A stretch of DNA of 64,000 nucleotides from CAXBBB01 sp963841855 (GTDB lineage Bacteria > Bacteroidota > Rhodothermia > Rhodothermales > BA12). Position numbers and translations under genes: made by a program. Shown one piece after another: positions 51,470 through 59,923 of this stretch. The notes beneath the pieces were generated by a model, which saw only the letters and a list, made by a program, of their open reading frames with translations, ran no database searches and was not told the DNA's origin. Location of the stretch: NCBI GenBank assembly GCA_963841855.1, contig CAWJEJ010000003.1, positions 372,001 through 436,000 on the forward strand, read 5' to 3'. How positions within the stretch are numbered: position 1 is the stretch's first letter; every line of letters starts with the position of its first letter.

Positions 51470-52117
51470 ATGCCCACCCGCGTCTACGTCGTCGACGATC
51501 ACGTCGTCACCCGCAAAGGCTACGTCTTCCTGCTCGACCGCGAGGCCGACATGACCGTCTGCGGCGAAGCCGACTCGGCCGAGGAAGCCCTGACTGGCCT
51601 GCGCGAGACTGAGGCCGACGTAGTCGTCGCCGATCTGCGGATGGACGGCATGAGCGGACTCGAACTGGTCAAGCGCATCGGCGACGAGCACGCCGAGTTA
51701 CCCGTGCTGATCGTGTCGATGCACGACGAAGCGCTCTACGCCGAGCGCGCACTTGCGGCAGGCGCGCGAGGCTACCTGATGAAGAACAAAGCCGGACCGC
51801 TCGTCGTCGACGCGATCCGCAAGCTGGCACGAGGCGGCGTGTATTTCAGCGAGCGGATGAACGCGCAGATGCTGACCGGGCGCAGGCGCTCGGAGCCGGG
51901 ACCGGCGGGCGTCGTGTCGAGCCTGAGCGATCGCGAACTAGAAGCGTTCGAGCACCTGGGCAGTGGCCTGACGACGGCGCAGATCGCCGACGCGATGGCG
52001 ATTAGCCCCAACACGGTCGAGTCGTACCGCGCCCGCCTCAAAGCCAAGCTGGGCCTGTCGAGCGGCGCCGAACTGACGCGCTTCGCGATGCAGCACGCTT
52101 CGGATCAAGGCCTGTGA
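51470..52117 (+). CDS. NarL/LuxR-family response regulator
   Basis: A 215-residue regulator: a receiver with VVDDH, phosphoacceptor Asp55 in VVVADLRMDGMSG, and Lys in YLMKNKAG. A linker and a LuxR-type helix-turn-helix follow (LSDRELEAFEHLGSGLTTAQIADAMAI then SPNTVESYRARLKAKLGL). On phosphorylation it should dimerise and bind an inverted repeat; the GTGGTG dyad in its own upstream region is a candidate. The next gene is its cognate kinase, joined by a GTGA overlap. Confidence 0.95.
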   Translation: MPTRVYVVDDHVVTRKGYVFLLDREADMTVCGEADSAEEALTGLRETEADVVVADLRMDGMSGLELVKRIGDEHAELPVLIVSMHDEALYAERALAAGARGYLMKNKAGPLVVDAIRKLARGGVYFSERMNAQMLTGRRRSEPGPAGVVSSLSDRELEAFEHLGSGLTTAQIADAMAISPNTVESYRARLKAKLGLSSGAELTRFAMQHASDQGL

Positions 52118-53394
52118 CGGGCGACGATTCGGGTAGCGCATTGGATAGCCGCGCGCTGCCCCCCGCGTTCTCGCGCGTGCTGCTGACGGCAGAGTTGCTG
52201 CGCGCGCGCACGCTGGCACTCTTCTTCGGACTGCTGCTAGCGCTGGTAGTCGTGCGCGGCTTGATCGAGCTGACATGCGGAATGGACGCGGCAACGCTAG
52301 CGGCGGGTCTATGGCCTCCGGTCGTCGTGCTGGGCGGGCTGGCGGCGACCGAAGCGCTAGCGTGGCGGCTAGCCTGGCGGCACCGGGGCAGCGGCACGGC
52401 GGTACCGGGCGTGCTATGGTTTCTGCTGACTCTGATTGAGGTCGGCGGACTGACGGCCGGCATGATCCTACTCGAATCGGGGCAAACTTCTCGGCCCGAC
52501 CTGTCGGGCGAGGTAACGCTGCTGCTGCTGTTCCTCTCGCTCTCAGCGTTGCGACTGAGCTTTGGGGCGTCGGCGTTTACGGGCGCGTGCATCGCCGCCG
52601 GGTTTCTGGTGATGGTGGCGGCGCGGACGGCCAGCGGAGGCGTGCCGGGCGAAGACTACCTGTGGACGATGCTCGTGATCGTGGGCAGCGGCGTGGCGGT
52701 CGGCCTGATGGCGCAGGCCGTCCGCAAGCAGGCGCTGCGGCTGGTGCGCGTCGTCGAGGAGCGCGAGCAGTTGCAGCGCGACGTGCTTTCGGCGACCGAG
52801 CGCGAGCAGGCCCGCATCGGGCGCGATCTGCACGACAGCGTCGGTGCCCACCTGACGGGCGTCTCGTTCTACACGCGCGGCCTGCTGCGCGGCGTCGAGC
52901 AGGACCAGGCGCCGACGGCGGACGAGTTGCGGATGCTCGCCGAGCTAGTCGAAGGCGGCGTGGCGCAGGTGCGCTCGATCTCGCGCGGCCTGACGCCGAG
53001 CGAGTTGGGCGAAACCGGGCTGGCTGCGGCGCTCGAAGAACTGGCAGCGAGCAGCGAGGCGGTGAGCGGCGTGCGGTGCACATTTGATCTGAGTGGAACG
53101 CCGACGGCGCTGGACGCCTCGACGCGCGAACACCTCTACCGCATCGCCCAGGAATCGCTGACCAACGCCCTCAAACACGCAGCGCCGACACTCGTTGCCC
53201 TAGATCTAGCATACGAATCGGACGGGCTAGTGCTGACCGTGCGCGACGACGGGCCGGGCTGCCAGGAAGGAGCGACAGCCGGCAGTGGAATGCGGACGAT
53301 GCGTCAGCGGGCGCAGCTGATCGGGGCGCAAGTAGAAGTAACTCAGGACAGCGGATGCGTGGTGCGCTGCACGTTGCAGAGGCGAGAGCGGTGA
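52114..53394 (+). CDS. NarX/LiaS-type sensor histidine kinase (HisKA_3)
   Basis: A 426-residue membrane kinase starting at GTG 52114 inside the regulator stop. About six helices in the first 210 residues have almost no periplasmic loops, as in kinases that sense membrane state. The H-box is EQARIGRDLHDSVGAHLTG (HisKA_3 class), and the ATPase has HLYRIAQESLTNALKHA and VRDDGPGC, then GSGMRTMRQRAQLIG. This class phosphorylates NarL-type regulators, matching its partner. A membrane-embedded sensor controlling efflux and envelope genes would fit the regulon suggested by the shared dyads. Confidence 0.93.
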   Translation: MTGDDSGSALDSRALPPAFSRVLLTAELLRARTLALFFGLLLALVVVRGLIELTCGMDAATLAAGLWPPVVVLGGLAATEALAWRLAWRHRGSGTAVPGVLWFLLTLIEVGGLTAGMILLESGQTSRPDLSGEVTLLLLFLSLSALRLSFGASAFTGACIAAGFLVMVAARTASGGVPGEDYLWTMLVIVGSGVAVGLMAQAVRKQALRLVRVVEEREQLQRDVLSATEREQARIGRDLHDSVGAHLTGVSFYTRGLLRGVEQDQAPTADELRMLAELVEGGVAQVRSISRGLTPSELGETGLAAALEELAASSEAVSGVRCTFDLSGTPTALDASTREHLYRIAQESLTNALKHAAPTLVALDLAYESDGLVLTVRDDGPGCQEGATAGSGMRTMRQRAQLIGAQVEVTQDSGCVVRCTLQRRER

Positions 53395-53821
53395 GCCAGT
53401 GCCAGGCGGCCGAGCGCTTCAGTCCGCGCATCCAGTTGGATTCCAGCCACCCGGGTTGTCTGTAGACGTCGAGCACGGCCGCATTGCCCCGGGCTCCGGG
53501 GCGCCCCGCCTGCACTTCGAAGCGAAAGTGTCGGTAGGGCAGGTTGGTGTAGGTGGCCCGCCGCTGCGCTCCTACCTCGAGCGAGTTCTCGCTAAAGCCG
53601 ACGAGCCGGTAGCGGTAGCGAAGTTCGGACGGGCGGTCGGACGGCGGGTCGGATAGCACCACCTCGCCGATGACCGGGAGTTGGATCGGGCAGTTGGCTA
53701 TCGTCGCGGGATCGACGCACACCAGTCCGTCCTGCGTCGGAAACGATAGGCGGAGGAGAGCGCTGCTCAGGCCTGGGAGATCGGTCCGGTCGGACTGCTC
53801 GCGCGATGCGCACGGTTGCAC
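53395..53821 (-). pseudogene. relic of a Y_Y_Y-domain two-component sensor
   Basis: Minus-strand frame with clear remains of the end of a beta-propeller/Y_Y_Y sensor: DGLVCVDPA, then, after an apparent internal deletion, ELRYRYRLVGFSEN, ATYTNLPYRHFRFEVQA and DVYRQPGWLESNWMRGL, the last normally leading into the transmembrane helix. No propeller precedes it and no kinase follows; the frame then becomes random against the 3' end of the convergent sensor kinase. The window ends with a full-length-looking gene of the same family at 61833, so this is probably an eroded paralogue. Confidence 0.7.
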
Positions 53822-53834
53822 GTGCTCGCCGCGT

Positions 53835-53842
53835 TAACTTTG
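53835..53842 (+). promoter_or_regulatory. TAACTTTG box upstream of the X-Pro peptidase-like gene
   Basis: An exact TAnnTTTG match, 25 bases before the ATG at 53867, with TTG at 53816-53818 upstream. Best candidate promoter on the plus strand in the window. Confidence 0.5.
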
Positions 53843-53866
53843 GAGTCCCACTCATCTCCCGGCTCC

Positions 53867-55702
53867 ATGTCCGCACGCACGATCGTCCTCTTGCTTCTTG
53901 CCTTCGGGCTCGCTCCGATGGCTCACGCCCAGACAGCTGGCCCCGTCTTCGTCGACGGTCAGGCGCAGGTCGTGGCGGCGTTCGAAGATCCGGACGACTG
54001 GATCCGCGAGGAGCTGTGGGTCGAGACCAGTTTCGATTCGGACGGCGACGGCGCGATGGACCGCGTCCACGTAGCCGTCACGCGTCAGGCGCAGACGGAC
54101 GATGGGCTCAAGGTGCCGGTCGTCTACGAAACGAGCCCCTACTTCGCAGGCACGGCGTCGCTGGGCGATCTGTTTTGGAACGTCGAGCATGAGATCGGCG
54201 ATACGCCGCCGAGCCGGGGAGCCGCTCAGAAGTTCGAGGCGCGCAACAGCCCAGGCATCTCGCGTTCGCAGGAGCAGTCCTGGCTGCCACGCGGGTTCGC
54301 CGTCGTCCACTCGTCGTCGCCCGGAACGGGGCTCTCGCAGGGCTGCCCGACCGTCGGCGGTTCGAACGAAGCCCTCGCGCCCAAAGCAGTCGTCGACTGG
54401 CTCAACGGGCGGGCGCGCGGCTTCACGCAGCCCAATGGTGGCGACGAGGTGACGGCCGATTGGTCGACCGGAAAAGTCGGTATGACGGGGACGTCGTACA
54501 ACGGCGCGCTGCCGGTCATGGCTGCCACGACCGGAGTCGACGGGCTGGAGGCGATCATTCCGATTGCGCCGGTCACGTCGTGGTACTACTACTACCGCTC
54601 CAACGGCGCCGTCCGCAGTCCGGGCGGCTACCTGGGCGAGGACGCCGACGTGCTCTACGACTTTATCCACAGCCGCGATTCGGACCGCTGGGACTATTGC
54701 AACCAGACGTACCGCGACGGCGAGATGGCGCACGGGCTGAGTAGGGAGACGGGAGACGTGACACCGTTCTGGGCCGCGCGCGACTACATCGCCCAGGCCG
54801 GTAACGTCCGCGCGGCCACGCTGATGGCGCACGGCTTCAACGACTGGAACGTGATGACCGAGAACAGTTTTGAGTTCGCCAAGGCGATCGAAAACAGAGG
54901 CGTGCCGGTCCAATACTACTATCACCAGCAAGGCCACGGCGGAGCGCCCCCGATGCGGCTGATGAACCGCTGGTTCACGCGCTACCTCTATGGCGTCGAG
55001 AATGGAGTCGAAAACGATCCGCGCGCCTGGATCGTGAGAGAAAACGACGACCGCATGGAGCCGACGCCCTACGCCTCGTTCCCCAACCCCGAGTCGCAAT
55101 CTGTCCCGCTCTACGCGAGGGCAACGCGCACCGTCGCCGACGGCAGCAATGTGATGGGCAGCCTGAGCCTGACGCGCGGCGACGCTGCGCAGGGCATGGC
55201 GACGCTCTCGGACGACGTGTCGCAGAACGGCCAGTCGCTGTCGGACTTCGCGCCCAACGCGGCCCGCCTGCTCTACGTCACGCCGCGCCTCCAGACGCCG
55301 CTGCACCTCTCGGGCGTAACACGCGTGTCGATGCGCCTCTCGTCCGACAAACCGGCGGCCAACGTGTCGGTCTGGCTCGTCTCGCTGCCGTGGTCGGACG
55401 GGTGGCACAAGGCGGGCGGCGGCATCACGCGCGGCTGGGCCGATCCGCAGAACGCTCAGGCGCTCGACAGCAGCGCTCCGCTCGTACCCGGCCAGTTCGT
55501 CGACCTCTCGTTCGACCTTCAGCCCGACGACGAGATCATCGCCGCCGGCCAGATGCTCGGCCTGATGGTGTTTTCGAGCGATCCCGAGTTCTTGCTCCAT
55601 CCAGCCGCCGGCACCCAACTCACGCTCGATCAGGACGCTCTGATGGTCCAGCTTCCCGTCGTTGGTGGAAGCGAAGCTCTGAGCGCGGCCTTCGGCTACT
55701 AA
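53867..55702 (+). CDS. secreted Xaa-Pro dipeptidyl-peptidase / CocE-type hydrolase
   Basis: A 611-residue S15-family serine hydrolase. A signal peptide (MSARTIVLLLLAFGLAPMAHAQ) is followed by an alpha/beta-hydrolase core with nucleophile Ser210 in GMTGTSYNGALP, Asp in AHGFNDWNV and His in HQQGHGG. From about 400 the C-terminal jelly roll (LYVTPRLQTPLHLSGVTRVSMRLSSD, LMVFSSDPEF) is that of PepX/CocE. It would release X-Pro dipeptides or cleave esters in the periplasm or outside the cell. A 12-base gap separates it from the following lipoprotein gene. Confidence 0.92.
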   Translation: MSARTIVLLLLAFGLAPMAHAQTAGPVFVDGQAQVVAAFEDPDDWIREELWVETSFDSDGDGAMDRVHVAVTRQAQTDDGLKVPVVYETSPYFAGTASLGDLFWNVEHEIGDTPPSRGAAQKFEARNSPGISRSQEQSWLPRGFAVVHSSSPGTGLSQGCPTVGGSNEALAPKAVVDWLNGRARGFTQPNGGDEVTADWSTGKVGMTGTSYNGALPVMAATTGVDGLEAIIPIAPVTSWYYYYRSNGAVRSPGGYLGEDADVLYDFIHSRDSDRWDYCNQTYRDGEMAHGLSRETGDVTPFWAARDYIAQAGNVRAATLMAHGFNDWNVMTENSFEFAKAIENRGVPVQYYYHQQGHGGAPPMRLMNRWFTRYLYGVENGVENDPRAWIVRENDDRMEPTPYASFPNPESQSVPLYARATRTVADGSNVMGSLSLTRGDAAQGMATLSDDVSQNGQSLSDFAPNAARLLYVTPRLQTPLHLSGVTRVSMRLSSDKPAANVSVWLVSLPWSDGWHKAGGGITRGWADPQNAQALDSSAPLVPGQFVDLSFDLQPDDEIIAAGQMLGLMVFSSDPEFLLHPAAGTQLTLDQDALMVQLPVVGGSEALSAAFGY

Positions 55703-55714
55703 ACGCTCTCTACG

Positions 55715-56080
55715 ATGCTTCGCCTTTTCGCATTACTCCTGCTCACATCGGGCTGCAGCGGGCTGTGTCCTCGTGACGGCTCCCCCGAAAAGGCGGCGTG
55801 CGAGCAGCAGATCGAGGACGACAGGGCCACTGCGCAGAGCGGATGGAGAAATGGGGAGCGTGCGCGCGACGAGAGGAGCGCTCCGCGGCAGGCACGCTTC
55901 GCGTCGGACCTGAAACGGGGAATGACGCGGACCGAACTGAGCGATCTCGCCGGCGCGCCTGACCGGAGACAGGCCATCGACGGTCGGGAGACGTGGTCGT
56001 TCTACGTGGATGGCCAGCGCGCCCTCGCCGTAACGCTCGTCGACGGCCTCGTGACCCAATGGCGCCACGTCGTGCGGTGA
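55715..56080 (+). CDS. small BamE/SmpA-like lipoprotein
   Basis: A 121-residue lipoprotein (MLRLFALLLLTSGC). A charged linker is followed by a compact domain, LKRGMTRTELSDLAGAPDRRQAIDGRETWSFYVDGQRALAVTLVDGLVT, about residues 66-115, matching the BamE/SmpA pattern (GMT..ev...lG.P......g...w.Y). BamE helps outer-membrane protein assembly. This one is a small relative, and its link to the preceding peptidase gene is only positional. Confidence 0.82.
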   Translation: MLRLFALLLLTSGCSGLCPRDGSPEKAACEQQIEDDRATAQSGWRNGERARDERSAPRQARFASDLKRGMTRTELSDLAGAPDRRQAIDGRETWSFYVDGQRALAVTLVDGLVTQWRHVVR

Positions 56081-56212
56081 AGGCTGCGCTAGCAGGTCGA
56101 CCGGTGCGAAGAATCGGAGCATGAGTCCTCGTTACGTGGTATCGAATCCGCGGCCCCACGCTCATGCCGCTCACCCGCGAGACCAATTCGCTATCCGCCT
56201 AACCCAACTACC

Positions 56213-57172
56213 ATGCGCGTCATACTTCCCGGAGGATCCGGCCAGATCGGAACGCTGCTCGCCCGAGCGCTGACGCGCGATGGGCACCGAGTCGTCGTAC
56301 TCAGCCGCCCGCCCGCTGGCGACGATCAGCCGTGGCGCACCGTCGTGTGGGACGGAAAGACGCTGGGTGAGTGGACCGACGAGTTGGAAGGCGCTGATCT
56401 GGTTGTCAACCTTGCGGGATACAGCGTCGACTGTCGATACTCCGAAGCCAACCGACGCCGCATCCTGGACTCGCGCGTCGACTCGACGCGCGTCCTCGGC
56501 CAGGCGCTCGCCCAGGCCGACGATCCGCCGCGCGTCTGGCTCCAATCCAGCACGGCGACCATCTACGCGCACCGGTTCGACGCGCCCAACGACGAAGCCA
56601 CCGGCATCTTGGGCGGAGACGAACCGGACGTGCCCGACACGTGGCGGTTCAGCATCGACGTGGCCCGATCGTGGGAGGAAGCAGCGCGCGCGACAGTCCC
56701 CGACGGCGTGCGGCTCGTCCTGCTGCGCTCGGCGATGGTGATGAGCCCGGACGCAGGCGGCGTGTTCGACGTACTGCTCGGATTGGTCCGCCGGGGGCTG
56801 GGCGGCACGTCGGGGAGCGGGCGGCAGTACGTGTCGTGGATCCACGCGGACGATTTCGTGCGCGCGATCTATCATCTGGCCGAGCGCGACGATCTGAGCG
56901 GTCCGGTCAACCTCGCCGCTCCCCATCCGCTGCCCAACTCAGATTTTATGCGCGCGCTTCGCCAGGCGTGGGGCACGCGCATCGGCCTGCCGGCGACCGA
57001 CTGGATGCTCGAAATCGGCGCGCTAATGCTGCGGACCGAAACCGAGTTGGTCCTCAAAAGTCGGCGCGTCGTTCCGGGCCGATTGCTGGACTCGGGGTTC
57101 GCGTTCAGATTCGCCGAGTGGCCTCCTGCTGCTATCGATCTGGTTGCGCAGTGGCGCGAGCGGCGGAGATGA
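56213..57172 (+). CDS. TIGR01777-family NAD-dependent epimerase/dehydratase-like protein
   Basis: A 319-residue extended SDR. N-terminal nucleotide motif GGSGQIGTLLARAL at 7-20, then VVNLAGYSVDCRYSEANRRRILDSRVDSTRVLG and SSTATIYAHR, LLRSAMVMSPDAGG, and a C-terminal DUF1731-type block (GRLLDSGFAFRFAEW). The usual Tyr-x-x-x-Lys is replaced by YAHR, as in this subfamily. The substrate is unknown; some relatives are linked to cell-division or cell-wall phenotypes. A 132-base gap precedes it. Confidence 0.9.
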   Translation: MRVILPGGSGQIGTLLARALTRDGHRVVVLSRPPAGDDQPWRTVVWDGKTLGEWTDELEGADLVVNLAGYSVDCRYSEANRRRILDSRVDSTRVLGQALAQADDPPRVWLQSSTATIYAHRFDAPNDEATGILGGDEPDVPDTWRFSIDVARSWEEAARATVPDGVRLVLLRSAMVMSPDAGGVFDVLLGLVRRGLGGTSGSGRQYVSWIHADDFVRAIYHLAERDDLSGPVNLAAPHPLPNSDFMRALRQAWGTRIGLPATDWMLEIGALMLRTETELVLKSRRVVPGRLLDSGFAFRFAEWPPAAIDLVAQWRERRR

Positions 57173-57278
57173 GGATTACGCTTCCCCAACGCACGGACTC
57201 GTAGGGACGAGACTTTTCTCGACTGGCGGCAAGAGCAGCGCATCTCGTATCGGAACGACCTGCGACGCGCGCCCTCTG

Positions 57279-57782
57279 TCAGCGGACGAGGCGCGATCCG
57301 TCTGGCAACGGGTCTCCCAGGCGCAGCACGCGCGGGCCAGCGATTCCGAACGTATCGCATACGGCGTCCACCAGCCCATCGCGCACGACGAGCAGCACGC
57401 GCGGTCCGCCGGGCGACTGGGCGCGCGATACGGCTTCGCGGACAGCAGGTGCGATTCCTGCCCCTCTGAGTTCGAGCGGACCGACTTCGTCGATCACGAT
57501 CCACCTCTCGCCCGCATTGGCGCCGAGCGCGTCGATGACACAGGTGTTGGCCCAGGCGAGTGTCGAAGCTGAGAACGTGAACCGGCCGACGCGCACTTGG
57601 TCCTGCTCTGGCGTCGCCGCGCCGGCTTCCAAAGCGCGCGATTGGCCGGATCGGAGGCAGAGCACGCGGCGGCTTCCGCCAGCGACGGGTTGCAATATGC
57701 CGCTCGATTGGCCGGGAGGAAAGGCCGAGAGCAGAGCCGTCGTCTTACCGGTTCGGATCGGGCCGGTGAAGATCGCGATCAC
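57279..57782 (-). CDS. THEP1-like nucleoside-triphosphatase
   Basis: A 167-residue P-loop protein starting at the GTG at 57782 (MIAIFTGPIRTGKTTAL), Walker A at 7-15 and Walker B WIVIDEVGPLEL with Asp98-Glu99, the layout of THEP1/DUF2478 NTPases. Its start overlaps the stop of the upstream membrane-protein gene (GTGA), so the two are made together. THEP1 enzymes hydrolyse NTPs, but the cellular role is unclear. Coupling to a polytopic membrane protein suggests an energised or regulated transporter here. Confidence 0.88.
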   Translation of the reverse strand: MIAIFTGPIRTGKTTALLSAFPPGQSSGILQPVAGGSRRVLCLRSGQSRALEAGAATPEQDQVRVGRFTFSASTLAWANTCVIDALGANAGERWIVIDEVGPLELRGAGIAPAVREAVSRAQSPGGPRVLLVVRDGLVDAVCDTFGIAGPRVLRLGDPLPDGSRLVR

Positions 57783-58882
57783 GACGGCGCCTCCAAATCG
57801 GGCGCGGCCAAGGCCGCCGACGTGACGAGGGTGGCGAAAGCGATGGGGCGAGCCAGTCCGCTTCCCCGCGTCCGGCGCCAGGCGATACGGGAGAGTGCCG
57901 CCAGTTCGGGAAGTTGATCCGCCGCCTGTGCCACGTGGGCTCCGCGCGCCGAACCGCGCGCCCATCGGTGGACCACACGCATCAGCAGCGGAGCGACGAC
58001 AGCGACCCAGATACCGACGAGCACGACCGCTCGCCCCATCGCAACTGCCGCCGCGGCCAAGGGACGCACCGTGTCGTCGGCCAAGCCGAGCAGCGCGTAT
58101 GCTCCGAGCAGCAGCGCCACCAGCCCCAACCGCCGCATGGCAGGGCGCTTCCACCACACGCGTGCGCTCCGCCTTTGAGATACTGCTCGACTCTCGGCCT
58201 GCCGACGCGCTTCAATCGCCATCGCTCGGGCCTCCGCCTCGCCGGAAGCGCGAAACATCCGGCGCGGCAACCGCGCGCCCAGCACGCCCGCGACGACGCC
58301 CATCGCCACGTGCAAGCCGACGTAAACGCCGACCAGCCAAACGCTGGCCGAGTCTGGACCGGCGGCTACTCTCACCAACGGTCCGATTTGCCGGACGGCC
58401 AGCGCTACCAACGCGTCGACTGCGTCCCAGAACGCGGCTCCGAACAGCAGCGTCATCACCAGCACTCGCTGCACGGCAGACTCGGCCAGCGCGGCGACGC
58501 CTAGCACCAACGGTCCCGCCGTCCGCCCCAACGTCGGCAACACGAGCGCCGCCAGCCCACCCTGAAACGCGACGGCCAGATACGCCCCGACTGGCGCATG
58601 CGGACTCGCCGCCGCCTTGACGCCCAGCACGATCGCCGTTGCGGTGAGCAGTGTTCGCCGCACCGGTCGATCGTCGCGGCGAGCGGCGTGGGCGATCAGA
58701 GACAGCAGCACGACGGCGCTCGACCCTACGAGGAGCCCGGTCAGCGGTAGACGCAGCGCGTGCAGCGCGCCGCCCAGTCCGACTTCGGCTAGTGCCCACA
58801 GCGCCGTCAGCCGCGCTACGGCTGGCGAACCGTCGGCGACTCCGCTCTCTGATGGGGTCGGGTCTAGGCGGATGCGCGTCAC
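57779..58882 (-). CDS. polytopic membrane protein coupled to the NTPase, unknown function
   Basis: A 367-residue protein from the GTG at 58882 (TRIRLDPTPSESG). About eight helices in two blocks: the first six (residues 25-195) include a conserved-looking loop ASPHAPVGAYLAVAFQGGLAAL, and the last two or three lie near 235-300. A basic linker with RMFRASGEAEARAMAIEARRQ separates them. I do not recognise the family. The ATG-less start, the frame open upstream to 59287 and the overlap with the NTPase start make the exact N-terminus uncertain. Confidence 0.7.
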   Translation of the reverse strand: MTRIRLDPTPSESGVADGSPAVARLTALWALAEVGLGGALHALRLPLTGLLVGSSAVVLLSLIAHAARRDDRPVRRTLLTATAIVLGVKAAASPHAPVGAYLAVAFQGGLAALVLPTLGRTAGPLVLGVAALAESAVQRVLVMTLLFGAAFWDAVDALVALAVRQIGPLVRVAAGPDSASVWLVGVYVGLHVAMGVVAGVLGARLPRRMFRASGEAEARAMAIEARRQAESRAVSQRRSARVWWKRPAMRRLGLVALLLGAYALLGLADDTVRPLAAAAVAMGRAVVLVGIWVAVVAPLLMRVVHRWARGSARGAHVAQAADQLPELAALSRIAWRRTRGSGLARPIAFATLVTSAALAAPDLEAPS

Positions 58883-58910
58883 CGCCACGTCTTGTGAGTG
58901 CGCTGCCGCG

Positions 58911-59750
58911 TCACATGCCCTCCTGCACGCGCGCGCCGCCGGGTTTGGCAAACGCCTCGTCCGGCACGTCGGCGTCGAAGCGCAGGTCGGTGACCGTTCC
59001 CACGGCGCGCTGAATTCCCGTCTCGGACGAGAACGAGCGAAAGCCTGCCTGCATCGCGATGCCGCTTCCGGGCGATTGATCGCCATCGTAGACCATCGTC
59101 GTCTCGGCCAGTTCGCCGCCCGGATTGAAGTACGAAACGACGTAGCGGACACCTTGGACGCGGTTGGTCGAGGGGTCGAGCAGCAGATCATAATAGTCGC
59201 CCGGCGCGTCGCCGATGCCTGCGTCGAACGTAATGCGAACCACGTCGACCAGTCGGCCGTCGACCGTGTCGGACAGGGCGAGTGCATAGTTGACGCCTGG
59301 GTCGGCGAGTACGAACGGCATCGACACGAAATAGTAGGGCGTCAGCGACCAAAAGCGCACGTTGACCGGCGGCTCGGCATCGGCGGGCGCGATCCAGGCT
59401 TCACTCCCGGTCCAACCGAACCGAACGGTCGTGTCTGAGGCGAGCTGGTGGACGGCCCTCGCGTCCCACGGGTCGACCAGTTGGTACGTGTCGATCGGGT
59501 CACCGGTCGCGTTGCCGTCCGCGTCGGTGCGCTGGTAGGCGTAGCGGTAGCGTAGCGGCCCGCCTCGGTACCACGCCTCCAACCCGCCATGCGCTCGGAT
59601 GGCGGCGGCGACGCGCTGCCCTGCTTGGGAAGCATCCATCCGCTCGTCCGCGTCGGCCACGCGCGCGTCGACGGCGTCTGTGAGAGCCGACGTGTCGTAG
59701 TCGGCACAGCCCCAAAAGAGCAGCAGCGGGAGGAGTGAAAACAAGCGCAT
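58911..59750 (-). CDS. hypothetical lipoprotein (DUF6503-like)
   Basis: A 279-residue lipoprotein from the ATG at 59750 (MRLFSLLPLLLFWGC). After the Cys, a helical stretch leads into AIRAHGGLEAWYRGGPLRYRYAYQRT and a long antiparallel-sheet domain (YQLVDPWDARAVHQLAS, TPYYFVSMPFVLADPG, YDLLLDPSTNRVQGVRY), the layout of LolA/LppX-like beta-sheet lipoproteins and of the DUF6503 family. It may carry a hydrophobic ligand in the periplasm; this is inference from fold. It lies upstream of the membrane-protein/NTPase pair in the same direction. Confidence 0.82.
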   Translation of the reverse strand: MRLFSLLPLLLFWGCADYDTSALTDAVDARVADADERMDASQAGQRVAAAIRAHGGLEAWYRGGPLRYRYAYQRTDADGNATGDPIDTYQLVDPWDARAVHQLASDTTVRFGWTGSEAWIAPADAEPPVNVRFWSLTPYYFVSMPFVLADPGVNYALALSDTVDGRLVDVVRITFDAGIGDAPGDYYDLLLDPSTNRVQGVRYVVSYFNPGGELAETTMVYDGDQSPGSGIAMQAGFRSFSSETGIQRAVGTVTDLRFDADVPDEAFAKPGGARVQEGM

Positions 59751-59893
59751 CGGTCCGACCGGGTGAGGATCGCTCGGCACGCCCAAACCGGAATGCGCGT
59801 TCCCACCTCGCGGCTGGGTGCGGCACCGGGCGCGGCGCGTGCGCGGTCGGCGGGCTGCTTTGGAGTGGCCGAGCGGGGAGGCGAGCGCGAGCG

Positions 59894-59902
59894 TAGCTTT
59901 CG
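59894..59902 (+). promoter_or_regulatory. TAGCTTTCG box upstream of the carbamoyltransferase
   Basis: TAGCTTTC, one step from TAnnTTTG, lies 22 bases before the ATG at 59924. Confidence 0.3.
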
Positions 59903-59923
59903 GCTCCTCACCTGCTCCGCCCC

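Noticed and set aside
53852..55618. Open frame of 588 codons on the minus strand
   Set aside because: Antisense to the X-Pro peptidase-like gene; no start context or motif.
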